A stretch of DNA of 64,000 nt from Enterobacter cloacae complex sp. ECNIH7 (GTDB lineage: Bacteria; Pseudomonadota; Gammaproteobacteria; Enterobacterales; Enterobacteriaceae), in contig NZ_CP017990.1 in assembly GCF_002208095.1 (NCBI RefSeq), positions 1,240,001 to 1,304,000 of the forward strand, in the 5' to 3' direction. Positions 48,498 to 57,834 of this stretch are shown here, in pieces (position 1 is the first letter of the stretch; each line of letters begins with the position of its first letter). Under the pieces are notes generated by a model that saw nothing but the letters and a program-made list of their open reading frames with translations, was not told the DNA's origin and ran no database searches. Position numbers and translations under genes: made by a program.

Positions 48498-48839
48498 ATG
48501 ACCATTTCCGCTCAAGTCATCGACACTATCGTCGAATGGATCGACGACAATCTGCACCAGCCATTACGTATAGAAGAGATTGCCCGCCACGCGGGTTACT
48601 CGAAGTGGCACCTGCAGCGGCTGTTTATGCAGTACAAAGGGGAGAGTCTGGGGCGTTATATCCGTGAACGCAAGCTGCTGCTGGCGGCGCGCGATCTGCG
48701 TGAATCCGACGCCCGGGTGTACGACATCTGCCTGCGTTACGGGTTTGACTCGCAGCAGACGTTTACCCGTATCTTCACCCGCACGTTCAACCAGCCGCCT
48801 GGTGCGTACCGCAAGGAGAACCACAGTCGGACGCATTGA
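48498..48839 (+). CDS. ramA: RamA, AraC/XylS-family multidrug-resistance activator
   Basis: A 113-aa MarA/SoxS-type single-domain activator. It starts MTISAQVIDTIVEWIDDNL; 15 earlier in-frame codons are not conserved. Two helix-turn-helices are present: RIEEIARHAGYSKWHLQRLF and VYDICLRYGFDSQQTFTRIF. Family knowledge: it raises acrAB-tolC and micF and lowers OmpF, changing susceptibility to many drugs, including tigecycline and fluoroquinolones. It is 32 bp after romA and should be cotranscribed. With ramR broken, constitutive expression is predicted. A terminator follows. Confidence 0.95.
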   Translation: MTISAQVIDTIVEWIDDNLHQPLRIEEIARHAGYSKWHLQRLFMQYKGESLGRYIRERKLLLAARDLRESDARVYDICLRYGFDSQQTFTRIFTRTFNQPPGAYRKENHSRTH

Positions 48840-48854
48840 ACGCAAACCAAAACA

Positions 48855-48889
48855 AGCCGGGTCAGGCGAAGTCGCCACCCGGCTTTTTT
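48855..48889 (+). terminator. Intrinsic terminator after ramA
   Basis: AGCCGGGT (48855-48862) pairs with ACCCGGCT (48877-48884), followed by six T residues. It also lies at the end of convergent ybdJ. Confidence 0.9.
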
Positions 48890-48895
48890 ATTGGC

Positions 48896-49144
48896 TTACG
48901 ACGCCAGTGAAAACCAGCGGCGCCAGACGAAACGCAGGACGAAGAATTCGATGGCACCCAGCAGTAAAAACCACACGCAGAACAGAATGGTGTAAAGCTG
49001 GTTCAGATCGACCATATGAAAGGTCTGAACCAGCTTCTGCGCCAGCACCAGACCCAGCGACGGCGCGGGTAACAGCAGGCAGGAGAGCAGGGCCAGCAAT
49101 AAAATGCCGCCTGCCGTAAGCAGCGATTCTAACGGGTGTTTCAT
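48896..49144 (-). CDS. ybdJ: DUF1158 inner-membrane protein YbdJ
   Basis: An 82-aa membrane protein with two hydrophobic stretches (AGGILLLALLSCLLLPA and LYTILFCVWFLLLGAIEFFVL) and a basic end RFVWRRWF. It matches E. coli YbdJ, which follows ybdF in K-12. Here ramR/romA/ramA lies between ybdF and ybdJ. Function unknown. Confidence 0.85.
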   Translation of the reverse strand: MKHPLESLLTAGGILLLALLSCLLLPAPSLGLVLAQKLVQTFHMVDLNQLYTILFCVWFLLLGAIEFFVLRFVWRRWFSLAS

Positions 49145-49324
49145 CGTAATGTTAATCGTCAGTTAAAAATGTCATTGTCCGGCATCCCGGAACGTAAAGC
49201 AATATAAACCCGCCCATCCGATTTCGGAAAAATAAACACCGTTATCTGCGCGTTAATCGTAGAAATAAAATAATATTCTGCAGGCAATTAAATTAATATC
49301 GTGTTGTGTCAATAAATGTCTGCG

Positions 49325-49435
49325 TTAAGAAAATAATTTTACAAATGTATAAGTGCTATAACCAATTAACGTGGCAATAACAATGGCTGCGATAATGTAT
49401 AACGCCAGGCGACGCCCGCGATAAATACCAAACAT
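49325..49435 (-). CDS. 36-aa small membrane protein with a strong ribosome site
   Basis: The frame reads MFGIYRGRRLALYIIAAIVI and ends TFVKLFS, with stop at 49325-49327. A basic start (YRGRR) leads to a single transmembrane helix (about residues 10-32), so the N-terminus should face the cytoplasm. GGAGGATCC directly before ATG is a near-perfect Shine-Dalgarno sequence. The combination of SD, basic N-terminus and one helix is typical of enterobacterial small membrane proteins, many of which modulate transporters or kinases. I cannot assign it to a named family. A PhoP-box-like repeat lies 11 bp upstream and the P-type ATPase gene diverges from it. Confidence 0.7.
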   Translation of the reverse strand: MFGIYRGRRLALYIIAAIVIATLIGYSTYTFVKLFS

Positions 49436-49445
49436 GGATCCTCCT

Positions 49446-49462
49446 CGTTTAGATTTGGTTTA
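49446..49462 (+). promoter_or_regulatory. PhoP-box-like direct repeat
   Basis: CGTTTA-GATTT-GGTTTA fits the PhoP consensus (two T/GGTTTA hexamers spaced by 5) with one mismatch at the first base. It lies between the 36-aa gene and the ATPase gene, oriented toward the ATPase. Confidence 0.5.
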
Positions 49463-49632
49463 GAAATATTTTGTAAAAATTGGCTCATCAAAATAGTTTT
49501 AAGCAGTTTTGAATAACCGAGAAGTCATTATATTGCGGTAGATCAATTTTACCCGCAAGACTTTAAAATGAATTTATTTATGCCCGAAAGGAATTCAGGC
49601 TTCTTTTCACCGGATATTGAAGGAAAAATACG

Positions 49633-52341
49633 ATGACCGAGAAAAAATTATCCCCAAACGTGCCGCCTTCCGGCGGGCTGGCATATCAGCAGACCACAGA
49701 GCAGGTGCTTGCTCACATGAAGAGCCAGGCCAGCGGTCTGGACCGTGCAGAGGCGCAGGCGCGTCTGCAAAAACATGGCCCCAATGCGCTGCCGGAGAAA
49801 AAAGGCAAGCCTGCCTGGCTGCGTTTTTTGGCCCATTTTAATGATGTCCTGATTTATGTCCTGCTGGCCGCCGCCGTATTAACGGCAATCATGGGCCACT
49901 GGGTTGATACGCTGGTTATTCTGGGCGTGGCGGTAATCAATGCTTTAATTGGTCATATCCAGGAAAGCAACGCGGAAAAATCCCTGAAGAGTATTCGCAA
50001 TATGCTCTCCAGCGAGGCGCGCGTTATTCGTAACGGCAACCACGAAACGATACCCACAACTGAAATAGTCCCGGGCGATATTATTGTATTACGCGCGGGA
50101 GATCGTATTCCGGCGGATATGCGTTTAATCGAAGCGCATAATTTACGCGTGGAAGAGGCGATTCTGACCGGTGAATCCACCGTGGTGGATAAACACGTTA
50201 ATCCGCTGAGCGGTGAACTGCCGCTGGGCGATCGGACCAATATGGTCTTCTCCGGGACGACCGTAAGCGCGGGCGGCGGCGTAGGCGTGGTCACCGCGAC
50301 CGGTAAGGATACGGAGCTTGGCCATATCAACCAGATGATGGCGGGCATCGAAAAGCACCGCACGCCGCTGCTGGTGCAGATGGACAAGCTGGGTAAAGCG
50401 ATCTTCGCCATTATCCTGGCGATGATGGCCGCGCTGTTTGTCTTCAGCCTGGCGTTCCGCGAGATCCCGATGGGCGAGCTGCTGCTCTCCCTGATTAGCC
50501 TGGCGGTGGCCTCCGTGCCGGAAGGCCTGCCGGCGATTATCTCCATCATCCTCTCCCTGGGCGTGCAGGCGATGGCGCGCAAGCGGGCAATTATCCGCAA
50601 GCTGCCGACGGTTGAAACCCTGGGCGCGATGACCGTGGTCTGCTCGGATAAAACCGGCACCCTGACCATGAACGAGATGACGGTCAAAGCCATTATCACC
50701 GCTGACGCCTGCTACCGCGTGGACGGCAACAGCTACGAGCCGGTAGGCAATATCTACCTGGAAGGCAGCGACGAGCCGGTCCACATCCAGCCGGGCACCG
50801 TGCTGGAGCAGTACCTGCGCACCATCGACCTGTGTAACGACAGCCAGCTGATTCAGGACGAGCGCGGCCTGTGGGGCATCACCGGTGGTCCGACCGAGGG
50901 CGCGCTGAAGGTGCTGGCGGCGAAGGCCAGCCTTGAGCCGGTCATGACCACGCTGGTTAACAAGATCCCGTTCGACTCGCAGTATAAGTACATGAGCACC
51001 CACTATCAGATTGGCGGTGAGGAGCAGATCCTGATCACCGGCGCGCCGGACGTGATTTTCTCCCTGTGCACCGAGCAGCAGACCCGCAACGGCGTGGAAG
51101 CCTTCAACCGCGCGTACTGGGAAAGCGAGATGGAGCGCTATGCGCGTCAGGGGCTGCGCATGGTCGCCGCGGCGTTCAAGCCGGCGAACGGTGAGCAGGA
51201 ACTGACGCACGACGACCTGAGCCACGGCCTGATCTTCCTCGGTATCGCCGGGATGATGGATCCGCCGCGTCCGGAAGCCATTGATGCGATTAACGCCTGC
51301 CAGCAGGCGGGGATCCGCGTGAAGATGATCACCGGGGATCACCCGCAGACGGCGATGAGCATCGGCCAGATGCTGGGGATCACCAACAGCGAGCAGGCGG
51401 TCACCGGCTACGAGCTGGAGAAAATGGACGACGCCGCGCTGGCGGAAGCGGCGGTGAAGTATGACATCTTCGCCCGTACCAGCCCGGAGCATAAGCTGCG
51501 CCTGGTGAAAGCGCTGCAGGACAAGGGCGAAATCGTCGGCATGACCGGTGACGGCGTGAACGATGCCCCGGCGCTGCGTCAGGCTGACGTCGGCATCGCG
51601 ATGGGCATCAAGGGCACGGAAGTGACCAAAGAGGCGGCGGACATGGTCCTGACGGACGATAACTTCGCCACCATCGCCAGCGCGGTGAAAGAGGGGCGTC
51701 GCGTTTACGACAACCTGAAGAAGACCATCCTGTTCATCATGCCGACCAACCTCGCGCAGGGTCTGCTGATTGTGATTGCGCTGCTGGCGGGGAACATCAT
51801 TCCGCTGACGCCGGTGCTGATTCTGTGGATGAACATGGCCACCTCCGCCACGCTCTCCTTCGGCCTGGCCTTTGAGGCCGCGGAGCGCAACATCATGCGC
51901 CGTCCGCCGCGTCAGACCGGGCAGCACGTGATGGACGCCTACGCCGTGTGGCGCGTGGCCTTCGTCGGCACCATGATTGCCATCGCCGCCTTTGCGCTGG
52001 AAGCCTGGCTGGCCCCGCGCGGCCACAGCGCGGAGTTCATCCGCACCGTGCTGCTGCAGATGCTGGTCTGCGCCCAGTGGGTGTACATGATTAACTGCCG
52101 CAACACCGAAGGGTTCTCCCTGAACCGCGGCCTGCTGGCGAACAAAGGGATCTGGCTGGTGACGGGCGTGCTGTTCCTGCTCCAGGCGGCGATTATCTAC
52201 CTGCCGTTTATGCAGATGTTGTTCGGCACCGAAGCCCTGCCGCTGCGCTACTGGTTTGTGACTCTGGCGGTGGCGGGCGTAATGTTCTTCGTCGTCGAAG
52301 TCGAGAAGCGACTGACCCGCAGGTTCCGTCAGGCTGCATAA
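49633..52341 (+). CDS. P-type cation-transporting ATPase (P2 type)
   Basis: A 902-aa ion pump. The N-terminal cation-ATPase domain begins QQTTEQVLAHMKSQASGL. Catalytic motifs are complete: LTGES, PEGLPAIISI in helix 4, phosphorylation Asp in CSDKTGTLTMN, nucleotide domain with KYMSTH, MITGDHPQT, and TGDGVNDAPAL. About ten membrane segments are seen. Helix 6 reads LWMNMATSATLSFGLAFE, so the usual NxxD of Ca-pumps is NxxT; the ion is therefore uncertain (Ca, Mn, Mg or Na). The upstream 488-bp gap contains the small membrane gene and a PhoP-like box. No gene of this type lies here in E. coli K-12. Confidence 0.9.
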   Translation: MTEKKLSPNVPPSGGLAYQQTTEQVLAHMKSQASGLDRAEAQARLQKHGPNALPEKKGKPAWLRFLAHFNDVLIYVLLAAAVLTAIMGHWVDTLVILGVAVINALIGHIQESNAEKSLKSIRNMLSSEARVIRNGNHETIPTTEIVPGDIIVLRAGDRIPADMRLIEAHNLRVEEAILTGESTVVDKHVNPLSGELPLGDRTNMVFSGTTVSAGGGVGVVTATGKDTELGHINQMMAGIEKHRTPLLVQMDKLGKAIFAIILAMMAALFVFSLAFREIPMGELLLSLISLAVASVPEGLPAIISIILSLGVQAMARKRAIIRKLPTVETLGAMTVVCSDKTGTLTMNEMTVKAIITADACYRVDGNSYEPVGNIYLEGSDEPVHIQPGTVLEQYLRTIDLCNDSQLIQDERGLWGITGGPTEGALKVLAAKASLEPVMTTLVNKIPFDSQYKYMSTHYQIGGEEQILITGAPDVIFSLCTEQQTRNGVEAFNRAYWESEMERYARQGLRMVAAAFKPANGEQELTHDDLSHGLIFLGIAGMMDPPRPEAIDAINACQQAGIRVKMITGDHPQTAMSIGQMLGITNSEQAVTGYELEKMDDAALAEAAVKYDIFARTSPEHKLRLVKALQDKGEIVGMTGDGVNDAPALRQADVGIAMGIKGTEVTKEAADMVLTDDNFATIASAVKEGRRVYDNLKKTILFIMPTNLAQGLLIVIALLAGNIIPLTPVLILWMNMATSATLSFGLAFEAAERNIMRRPPRQTGQHVMDAYAVWRVAFVGTMIAIAAFALEAWLAPRGHSAEFIRTVLLQMLVCAQWVYMINCRNTEGFSLNRGLLANKGIWLVTGVLFLLQAAIIYLPFMQMLFGTEALPLRYWFVTLAVAGVMFFVVEVEKRLTRRFRQAA

Positions 52342-52348
52342 CCTTTTG

Positions 52349-52425
52349 CCCTCACCCTAACCCTCTCCCACAGGGAGAGGGGACTCTGACCTCCCTCTCC
52401 CTGTGGGAGAGGGCCGGGTGAGGGG
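52349..52425. repeat. Pair of dispersed palindromic repeat copies between the ATPase and RND genes
   Basis: Two hairpin cores (CCCTCTCCC/GGGAGAGGG), the outer ends CCCTCACCC and GGGTGAGGG being inverted, separated by GACTCTGACCT. It is a doubled form of the element seen elsewhere. Confidence 0.8.
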
Positions 52426-52448
52426 AGAAACAACGCTGAGGTACTCCC

Positions 52449-53513
52449 ATGAAACTCCCACTCCTGTTCGCACTTCTCGCCTGCACCCTGCAACCCGTAT
52501 TCGCCGCCGCCATCCCCGTTCGCGTCGCCACCGTGGAGCAGACCGCCCACGCCGCCGAGCGCCAGATCCCTGGCCGCATCGAAGCCATCCACACCGTTGA
52601 GCTGCGCGCGCGTACCGAAGGCGCGATCGCCAAAATCCACTTCCGCGACGGGCAGTACGTGAAAAAAGGCGACCTGCTGTTCGAGCTGGACGACGCCGAG
52701 CCGCGCGCCGCCCTGCGCCTGGCGCAGGCCGAGGTAAGAAGCGCCGAAGCCACGCTGCGCCAGGCGCAGCAGCAGCTTTCCCGCTTTGAAAGCCTGGGCA
52801 GCAGCAACGCCATCAGCCGTCACGACGTGGACAACGCCCGCATGCAGCGGGACGTGGCGAGCGCCGCGCTGGAGCAGGCAAAAGCCCGGCTCGAAACCCG
52901 TAATGTCACTCTGAACTACACCCGCATCACCTCGCCGATCGACGGTCGCGTGGGGCACAGCCGGTTCCACGTCGGCAGCCTGGTCAACCCTGCCAGCGGC
53001 GTGCTGGTGGAGGTGGTGCAGCTCGATCCCATTCGCATCGCCTTTGCTCTGGAAGAGGGCGCATTTGCCACCAAAGCCGGACAGCATGCGGATATCAGCG
53101 CCATGAAGCAGGCCTGGCAGGCGTTCATTGACAGCAACGGCCAGCGCGTCAGCGGCGAGCTCACCTCAGTGGACAACCGCATCGATCCGCGCACCGCCAG
53201 CGTGATGCTGCGCGCCGAGTTTGCCAACCCGCGCCATCAGCTGTTGCCCGGCGGCAGCGTGAACGTGACGCTGCGCCCGGCCAGCGAGCTGTCGGTTCTG
53301 ACCCTACCCGCGGCGGCGGTCCAGCAGAACGGCGACGGGTTCTTTGCCTGGGTGGTTAACGCCGACGGAAAAGCCGAAATGCGGCCGCTGAAGATCGCCG
53401 GACAGATCGGCCAGCAGTTCCGGATCACCTCCGGCGTGAAGTCCGGTGAGCGAGCGATTACTGACGGCGCGCAGCGCGTGCAGCCAGGCGCTGCCGTCCA
53501 GATACTGAATTAA
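52449..53513 (+). CDS. RND efflux periplasmic adaptor subunit
   Basis: Membrane-fusion protein of 354 aa. The signal region MKLPLLFALLACTLQPVFAA has LLAC, which could be a lipoprotein site, but cleavage after VFA is also possible. It has the biotinyl-lipoyl half motif AKIHFRDGQYVKKGDLLFELD, a hairpin rich in Ala/Gln (residues about 95-140, with VRSAEATLRQAQQQL), then TRITSPIDGRVGHS and the beta-barrel region. It should link the RND pump encoded next to an outer-membrane channel such as TolC, which is not encoded here. Confidence 0.92.
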   Translation: MKLPLLFALLACTLQPVFAAAIPVRVATVEQTAHAAERQIPGRIEAIHTVELRARTEGAIAKIHFRDGQYVKKGDLLFELDDAEPRAALRLAQAEVRSAEATLRQAQQQLSRFESLGSSNAISRHDVDNARMQRDVASAALEQAKARLETRNVTLNYTRITSPIDGRVGHSRFHVGSLVNPASGVLVEVVQLDPIRIAFALEEGAFATKAGQHADISAMKQAWQAFIDSNGQRVSGELTSVDNRIDPRTASVMLRAEFANPRHQLLPGGSVNVTLRPASELSVLTLPAAAVQQNGDGFFAWVVNADGKAEMRPLKIAGQIGQQFRITSGVKSGERAITDGAQRVQPGAAVQILN

Positions 53514-53522
53514 GGAGCCATC

Positions 53523-56500
53523 ATGCTGACGTTTTTCATCAAACGCCCGCGCTTCGCGATGGTGATTGCGCTGGTCATCTCCCTGGTGGGGGCCATTGCG
53601 CTGAGGATTATCCCGGTGGAGCAGTACCCGCAGATCGCGCCGCCGGTGGTGAATGTGTCTGCCAGCTGGCCGGGCGCCAGCTCGGCTGACGTGGCGGAGG
53701 CTATCGCCACGCCGCTGGAGACCCAGCTGAACGGCGTGGATCACATGCTCTACATGGAGTCCACCAGCTCGGACGAAGGCTCGTACAGCCTGAACATTAC
53801 CTTTGCGGCGGGCACCGATCCGGACCTCGCCGCCATCGACGTGCAAAACCGCGTGGCGCAGGCCGTGGCGCAGCTCCCGACCGAAGCGCAGCAAAACGGC
53901 GTGCAGGTGCGCAAGCGCGCCACCAACCTGATGATGGGGGTAAGTCTTTACTCACCGAACAACATCCATACGCCGCTGTTCGTCAGCAACTACGCCAGCA
54001 CCCAGGTGCGCGAGGCGCTGTCCCGCCTGCCGGGCGTAGGGCAGGTGCAGATGTTTGGCGCGCGCGACTACAGTATGCGCATCTGGCTGCGTCCGGACCG
54101 CATGAACGCCCTGAACGTCACTACCGACGACGTGGCGCAGGCGCTGCGCGAGCAGAACGTGCAGGGGGCGGCAGGCCAGGTCGGCACGCCGCCGGTGTTT
54201 AACGGCCAGCAGCAGACTCTGACCATCAACGGGCTGGGACGCTTAAGCCAGGCCGAAGACTTTGCCGATATCATCATCCGCGCGGGCGAGATGGGCCAGC
54301 TGGTGCGTCTGAAGGACGTCGCAACCATCGAGCTCGGCTCGCGAAGCTACAGCTCCGGCGCGCAGCTGAACGGGCACGACTCCGCCTATCTCGGCATCTA
54401 CCCGACGCCGTCCGCCAACGCCCTGCGCGTGGCCGACGCGGTGCGCGCGGAGCTGGAACGCCTCTCGACGCGCTTCCCGGACGACCTGGTCTACGAGGTG
54501 AAATTCGACACCACCTCATTTGTTGCGGCCACGATTAAAGAGATCGGCGTCTCGCTGGCGCTCACCCTACTGGCGGTTGTGGTGGTCGTTTCCCTGTTCC
54601 TGCAAAGCTGGCGCGCGACGCTGATTGTCGCGCTCGCCATTCCGGTATCGCTGGTGGGCACCTTCGCTGTGCTCTACACGCTCGGCTACTCCGCCAACAC
54701 CCTCAGCCTGTTTGCCATTATTCTGGCGCTGACCATGGTGGTGGATGACGCCATCGTGGTGGTGGAGAGCGTCGAAACGCTGATGGCGGAAGGGCAGAGC
54801 CGCACGGCGGCGACCGCGCTGGCGCTGCGCCAGATCGCCGGGCCGGTCATCGCCACGACGCTGGTGCTGCTGGCGGTGTTTGTGCCGGTAGCGCTCCTGC
54901 CGGGGATCGTCGGCGAGCTGTACCGCCAGTTTGCGGTGACGCTCTCGACGGCCGTGACGCTCTCAAGCCTGGTGGCGCTGACCCTGACGCCCGCCCTGTG
55001 CGCGATGCTGCTGCGTCCGCGCCCGGCGCAGCCCGCGGCGATTTTCCGTGGGTTCAACCGGGGGCTGGAGGCCACGCGTGGCGTCTACACCCGCATCGTG
55101 ACTATCTTCAACCTTCGCCCGTGGCTGGCGCTGCTGGCCACCGCAGGCGCGGCGGTCGTGGTGGCGTTCAGCTTTACGTCGATGCCTAAAAGCTTCCTGC
55201 CGCAGGAGGATCAGGGCTACTTCTTTGCCAGCGTTCAGCTGCCGGAGGCGGCCTCGCTGGAGCGCACCGAAGCGGTGATGAACACGGCACGCGAACTCAT
55301 CGCTAAAAATCCGGCGGTTGAAGACGTGATTCAGGTCTCCGGATTTAACATTCTCAACGGCACCAGCGCCTCCAACGGCGGGTTTATCTCCATCATGCTC
55401 AAAGACTGGAGCGAGCGTCCGCCGCTGGATGAGGTGATGGGTACCCTGCAGCGCCAGCTGCTGGCCCTGCCGGAAGCGACCATCATGACCTTCGCGCCGC
55501 CGACGCTGCCGGGGCTGGGCAACGCCTCCGGCTTCGACCTGCGCATACAGGCGCAGGCGGGGCAGAGCCCGGCAGAGCTGGAGCGCGTGACGCGTGAAGT
55601 GCTGGCGAAAGCCAGCCAGCATCCGCAGCTGAGTCGCGTGTTCACCACCTGGAGCAGCAACGTGCCGCAGCTGACGCTGACCGTTGACCGCGAGCGCGCC
55701 GCGCGCCTCGACGTGCCGGTGTCGCGCATCTTCAGCAGCCTGCAAACCGCCTTTGGCGGCACGCGCGCCGGGGATTTCAGCGTCAACAACCGCGTCTACC
55801 ACGTAGTGATGCAGAACGAGATGCAGTGGCGCGAGCGCGCCGAGCAGATCGGCGAGCTGTTCGTGCGCAGCAACAGCGGCGAGCGGGTGCGCCTGAGCAA
55901 CCTCGTCACCATTACGCCGACCGTCGGCGCGCCGTTCCTGCAGCAGTACAACCAGTTCCCGTCCGTGTCGGTGAGCGGTTCGGCGGCGGAAGGAGTGAGC
56001 AGCAGCACCGCGATGGCGGCGATGGGCGAGATTCTGGCGGAAAACTTGCCAGCCGGGTACGACTATGCCTGGAGCGGCATGTCGTATCAGGAGCAGCAGA
56101 CCGGCAATCAGGCGATGTGGATCGTGCTGGCGGCGGTGGTGATGGCGTGGCTGTTCCTCGTTGCCCAGTACGAGAGCTGGACGCTCCCGGCGAGCGTGAT
56201 GCTCTCGGTGCTTTTCGCCATCGGCGGGGCGCTGGTCTGGCTGTGGTTGGCGGGCTACGCCAACGACGTGTACGTGCAGATTGGTCTGGTGCTGTTGATA
56301 GCCCTTGCCGCCAAGAACGCGATCCTGATCGTGGAGTTCGCCCGCGCGCGGCGCATGGACGGAATGGCGATTGTCGATGCCGCGCGGGAAGGGGCATCGC
56401 GCCGCTTCCGCGCGGTGATGATGACCGCCGTGTCGTTCATTATCGGCGTATTGCCCATGATGCTGGCGACCGGGGCGGGTGCCCAGAGCCGCCGCATCAT

Positions 56501-56678
56501 CGGCACCACGGTGTTCAGCGGCATGCTGGTGGCGACCGTGGTGGGGATTGTGTTTATCCCCGCGCTGTTCGTGCTGTTCCAGCGCCTGCGCGAGTGGGGC
56601 CACGGACTTACGGACTCGTCGCCCACAGCTCGCAGTGCTTCTGAACCAGAGAAATCAGCGAGCCACCGTCGGCGATAA
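53523..56678 (+). CDS. RND multidrug efflux permease (HAE1 family)
   Basis: A 1051-aa inner-membrane pump of the AcrB/MexB class. It starts [17 protein letters not shown]. The proton-relay residues are seen in [13 protein letters not shown] (two Asp, helix 4) and [15 protein letters not shown] (Lys, helix 10). Two large periplasmic domains include [11 protein letters not shown] and PRDxS-type stretches. It starts 9 bp after the adaptor stop. Its last 71 bp overlap the 3' end of convergent ybdK, so the end of the permease ([17 protein letters not shown]) is encoded opposite ybdK codons. It is not AcrB, AcrD or OqxB by order; substrates are unknown. Confidence 0.92.
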   Translation: MLTFFIKRPRFAMVIALVISLVGAIALRIIPVEQYPQIAPPVVNVSASWPGASSADVAEAIATPLETQLNGVDHMLYMESTSSDEGSYSLNITFAAGTDPDLAAIDVQNRVAQAVAQLPTEAQQNGVQVRKRATNLMMGVSLYSPNNIHTPLFVSNYASTQVREALSRLPGVGQVQMFGARDYSMRIWLRPDRMNALNVTTDDVAQALREQNVQGAAGQVGTPPVFNGQQQTLTINGLGRLSQAEDFADIIIRAGEMGQLVRLKDVATIELGSRSYSSGAQLNGHDSAYLGIYPTPSANALRVADAVRAELERLSTRFPDDLVYEVKFDTTSFVAATIKEIGVSLALTLLAVVVVVSLFLQSWRATLIVALAIPVSLVGTFAVLYTLGYSANTLSLFAIILALTMVVDDAIVVVESVETLMAEGQSRTAATALALRQIAGPVIATTLVLLAVFVPVALLPGIVGELYRQFAVTLSTAVTLSSLVALTLTPALCAMLLRPRPAQPAAIFRGFNRGLEATRGVYTRIVTIFNLRPWLALLATAGAAVVVAFSFTSMPKSFLPQEDQGYFFASVQLPEAASLERTEAVMNTARELIAKNPAVEDVIQVSGFNILNGTSASNGGFISIMLKDWSERPPLDEVMGTLQRQLLALPEATIMTFAPPTLPGLGNASGFDLRIQAQAGQSPAELERVTREVLAKASQHPQLSRVFTTWSSNVPQLTLTVDRERAARLDVPVSRIFSSLQTAFGGTRAGDFSVNNRVYHVVMQNEMQWRERAEQIGELFVRSNSGERVRLSNLVTITPTVGAPFLQQYNQFPSVSVSGSAAEGVSSSTAMAAMGEILAENLPAGYDYAWSGMSYQEQQTGNQAMWIVLAAVVMAWLFLVAQYESWTLPASVMLSVLFAIGGALVWLWLAGYANDVYVQIGLVLLIALAAKNAILIVEFARARRMDGMAIVDAAREGASRRFRAVMMTAVSFIIGVLPMMLATGAGAQSRRIIGTTVFSGMLVATVVGIVFIPALFVLFQRLREWGHGLTDSSPTARSASEPEKSASHRRR

Positions 56679-57729
56679 ACTCCCGCATGCGCTGCGCCTC
56701 GCTCTTGCCCTGCTTTAACAGCAGGGCAATTTCATTGATTGCGCTCGTTGCGCCGAGCTTCTCGGCCGACGGCGCAACCTGCTCCAGCAGCCACGCAATG
56801 TCTTCCGCCACGGTTTTGTGCTCGCCGGTGTGCACGTCCGTCAGGATCCCCTCCAGCCCGTAGCGACAGGCCTGAAAACGGTTAAAGCGGTACAGCAGAA
56901 AATCTTTTTCCTGATGCTTATAGGGCCGCGCGGTCAGCAGCCAGTGCGAGGTCGCCTGGATAAGCCCGGCGATGTTAATCGCGTGGCCGAGCGTCAGCGG
57001 CGTATCCATCACTCGCACCTCGACGGTGCCGAAGTGCGGGCTGGGGCGGATGTCCCAGTGCAGATCCTTAATGCTGTCGATCATGCTGGTGGAACTCAGG
57101 CGGCGGAACAGCCCCTCGAACTCTTGCCAGCTGTTGACCCACGGCATCTGGCCGTTATCCGGAAATCCCGAGAAGATGTTGAGCCGCGACGAGGAGAACT
57201 TCGTGTCCGTGCCCTGCATATACGGCGAGGCGGCCGCCAGGGCGATAAAGTGCGGCACGAAGCGCGACAGGCCGTGCAGCAGGTAAATTGCGTCGTCCCC
57301 GGTCCGGCAGCCGACGTGCACGTGCTGGCCGAATACCGTCGCCTGCAAAATCAGGTAGCCAAAGCGCTCCAGCGTGACGTTATAGCGCTCGTCGTCGCAC
57401 ACCTCCTGACGCTGCCACTTCTGGAACGGGTGCGTCCCGCCGCCGCAGATCTGGATATGCTGCTCCGCCGCCGCGCGCAGGATGCTCTGCTGCATCACCG
57501 AGAACTGCGCCGCCGCCTGGTCGATGTTCTGGCATACGCCGGTGGCGATTTCGAGCATGCTTTCGGTGATGTCGTGTTTGACCTCGCCGCCTTTGATGTC
57601 GTCTTTGACGGCGGCGATAAGCGCGGAGGAGTCCTGGCTCAGATCGTAGCCCGGCGGGTTAACCACCTGCAGTTCGAGTTCGATGCCGAGGGTGAAGGGT
57701 TCAGAGGACTTGAAATCGGGTAAAGGCAT
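56608..57729 (-). CDS. ybdK: Carboxylate-amine ligase / weak glutamate-cysteine ligase YbdK
   Basis: GCS2-family enzyme of 373 aa, ATP-dependent, shown in E. coli to have weak gamma-glutamylcysteine ligase activity. Start [22 protein letters not shown] is chosen; 18 upstream codons are not conserved. Motifs: [40 protein letters not shown] and [10 protein letters not shown]. The 3' end overlaps the RND gene by 71 bp. In E. coli, ybdJ lies next to it; here about 7 kb with ATPase and RND genes separate them. Confidence 0.93.
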   Translation of the reverse strand: MPLPDFKSSEPFTLGIELELQVVNPPGYDLSQDSSALIAAVKDDIKGGEVKHDITESMLEIATGVCQNIDQAAAQFSVMQQSILRAAAEQHIQICGGGTHPFQKWQRQEVCDDERYNVTLERFGYLILQATVFGQHVHVGCRTGDDAIYLLHGLSRFVPHFIALAAASPYMQGTDTKFSSSRLNIFSGFPDNGQMPWVNSWQEFEGLFRRLSSTSMIDSIKDLHWDIRPSPHFGTVEVRVMDTPLTLGHAINIAGLIQATSHWLLTARPYKHQEKDFLLYRFNRFQACRYGLEGILTDVHTGEHKTVAEDIAWLLEQVAPSAEKLGATSAINEIALLLKQGKSEAQRMREFIADGGSLISLVQKHCELWATSP

Positions 57730-57834
57730 GGCGCACTCCGTTGTCTGTTGTGTGTTGAGTATAGACAACGACGTGGCGCTCACTTTTCAGGATGGTATAA
57801 CTGTTAGCAGGCTTAGCGAAAAGGGGAGTTAACC

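Noticed and set aside
50143..52026. 627-codon frame antisense to the P-type ATPase
   Set aside because: The plus strand has all ATPase motifs; the antisense frame has a low-complexity His/Arg/Gln-rich composition typical of shadows.
54963..56603. 546-codon frame antisense to the RND permease
   Set aside because: It has no domain features and strong His/Arg bias; the RND frame is complete.
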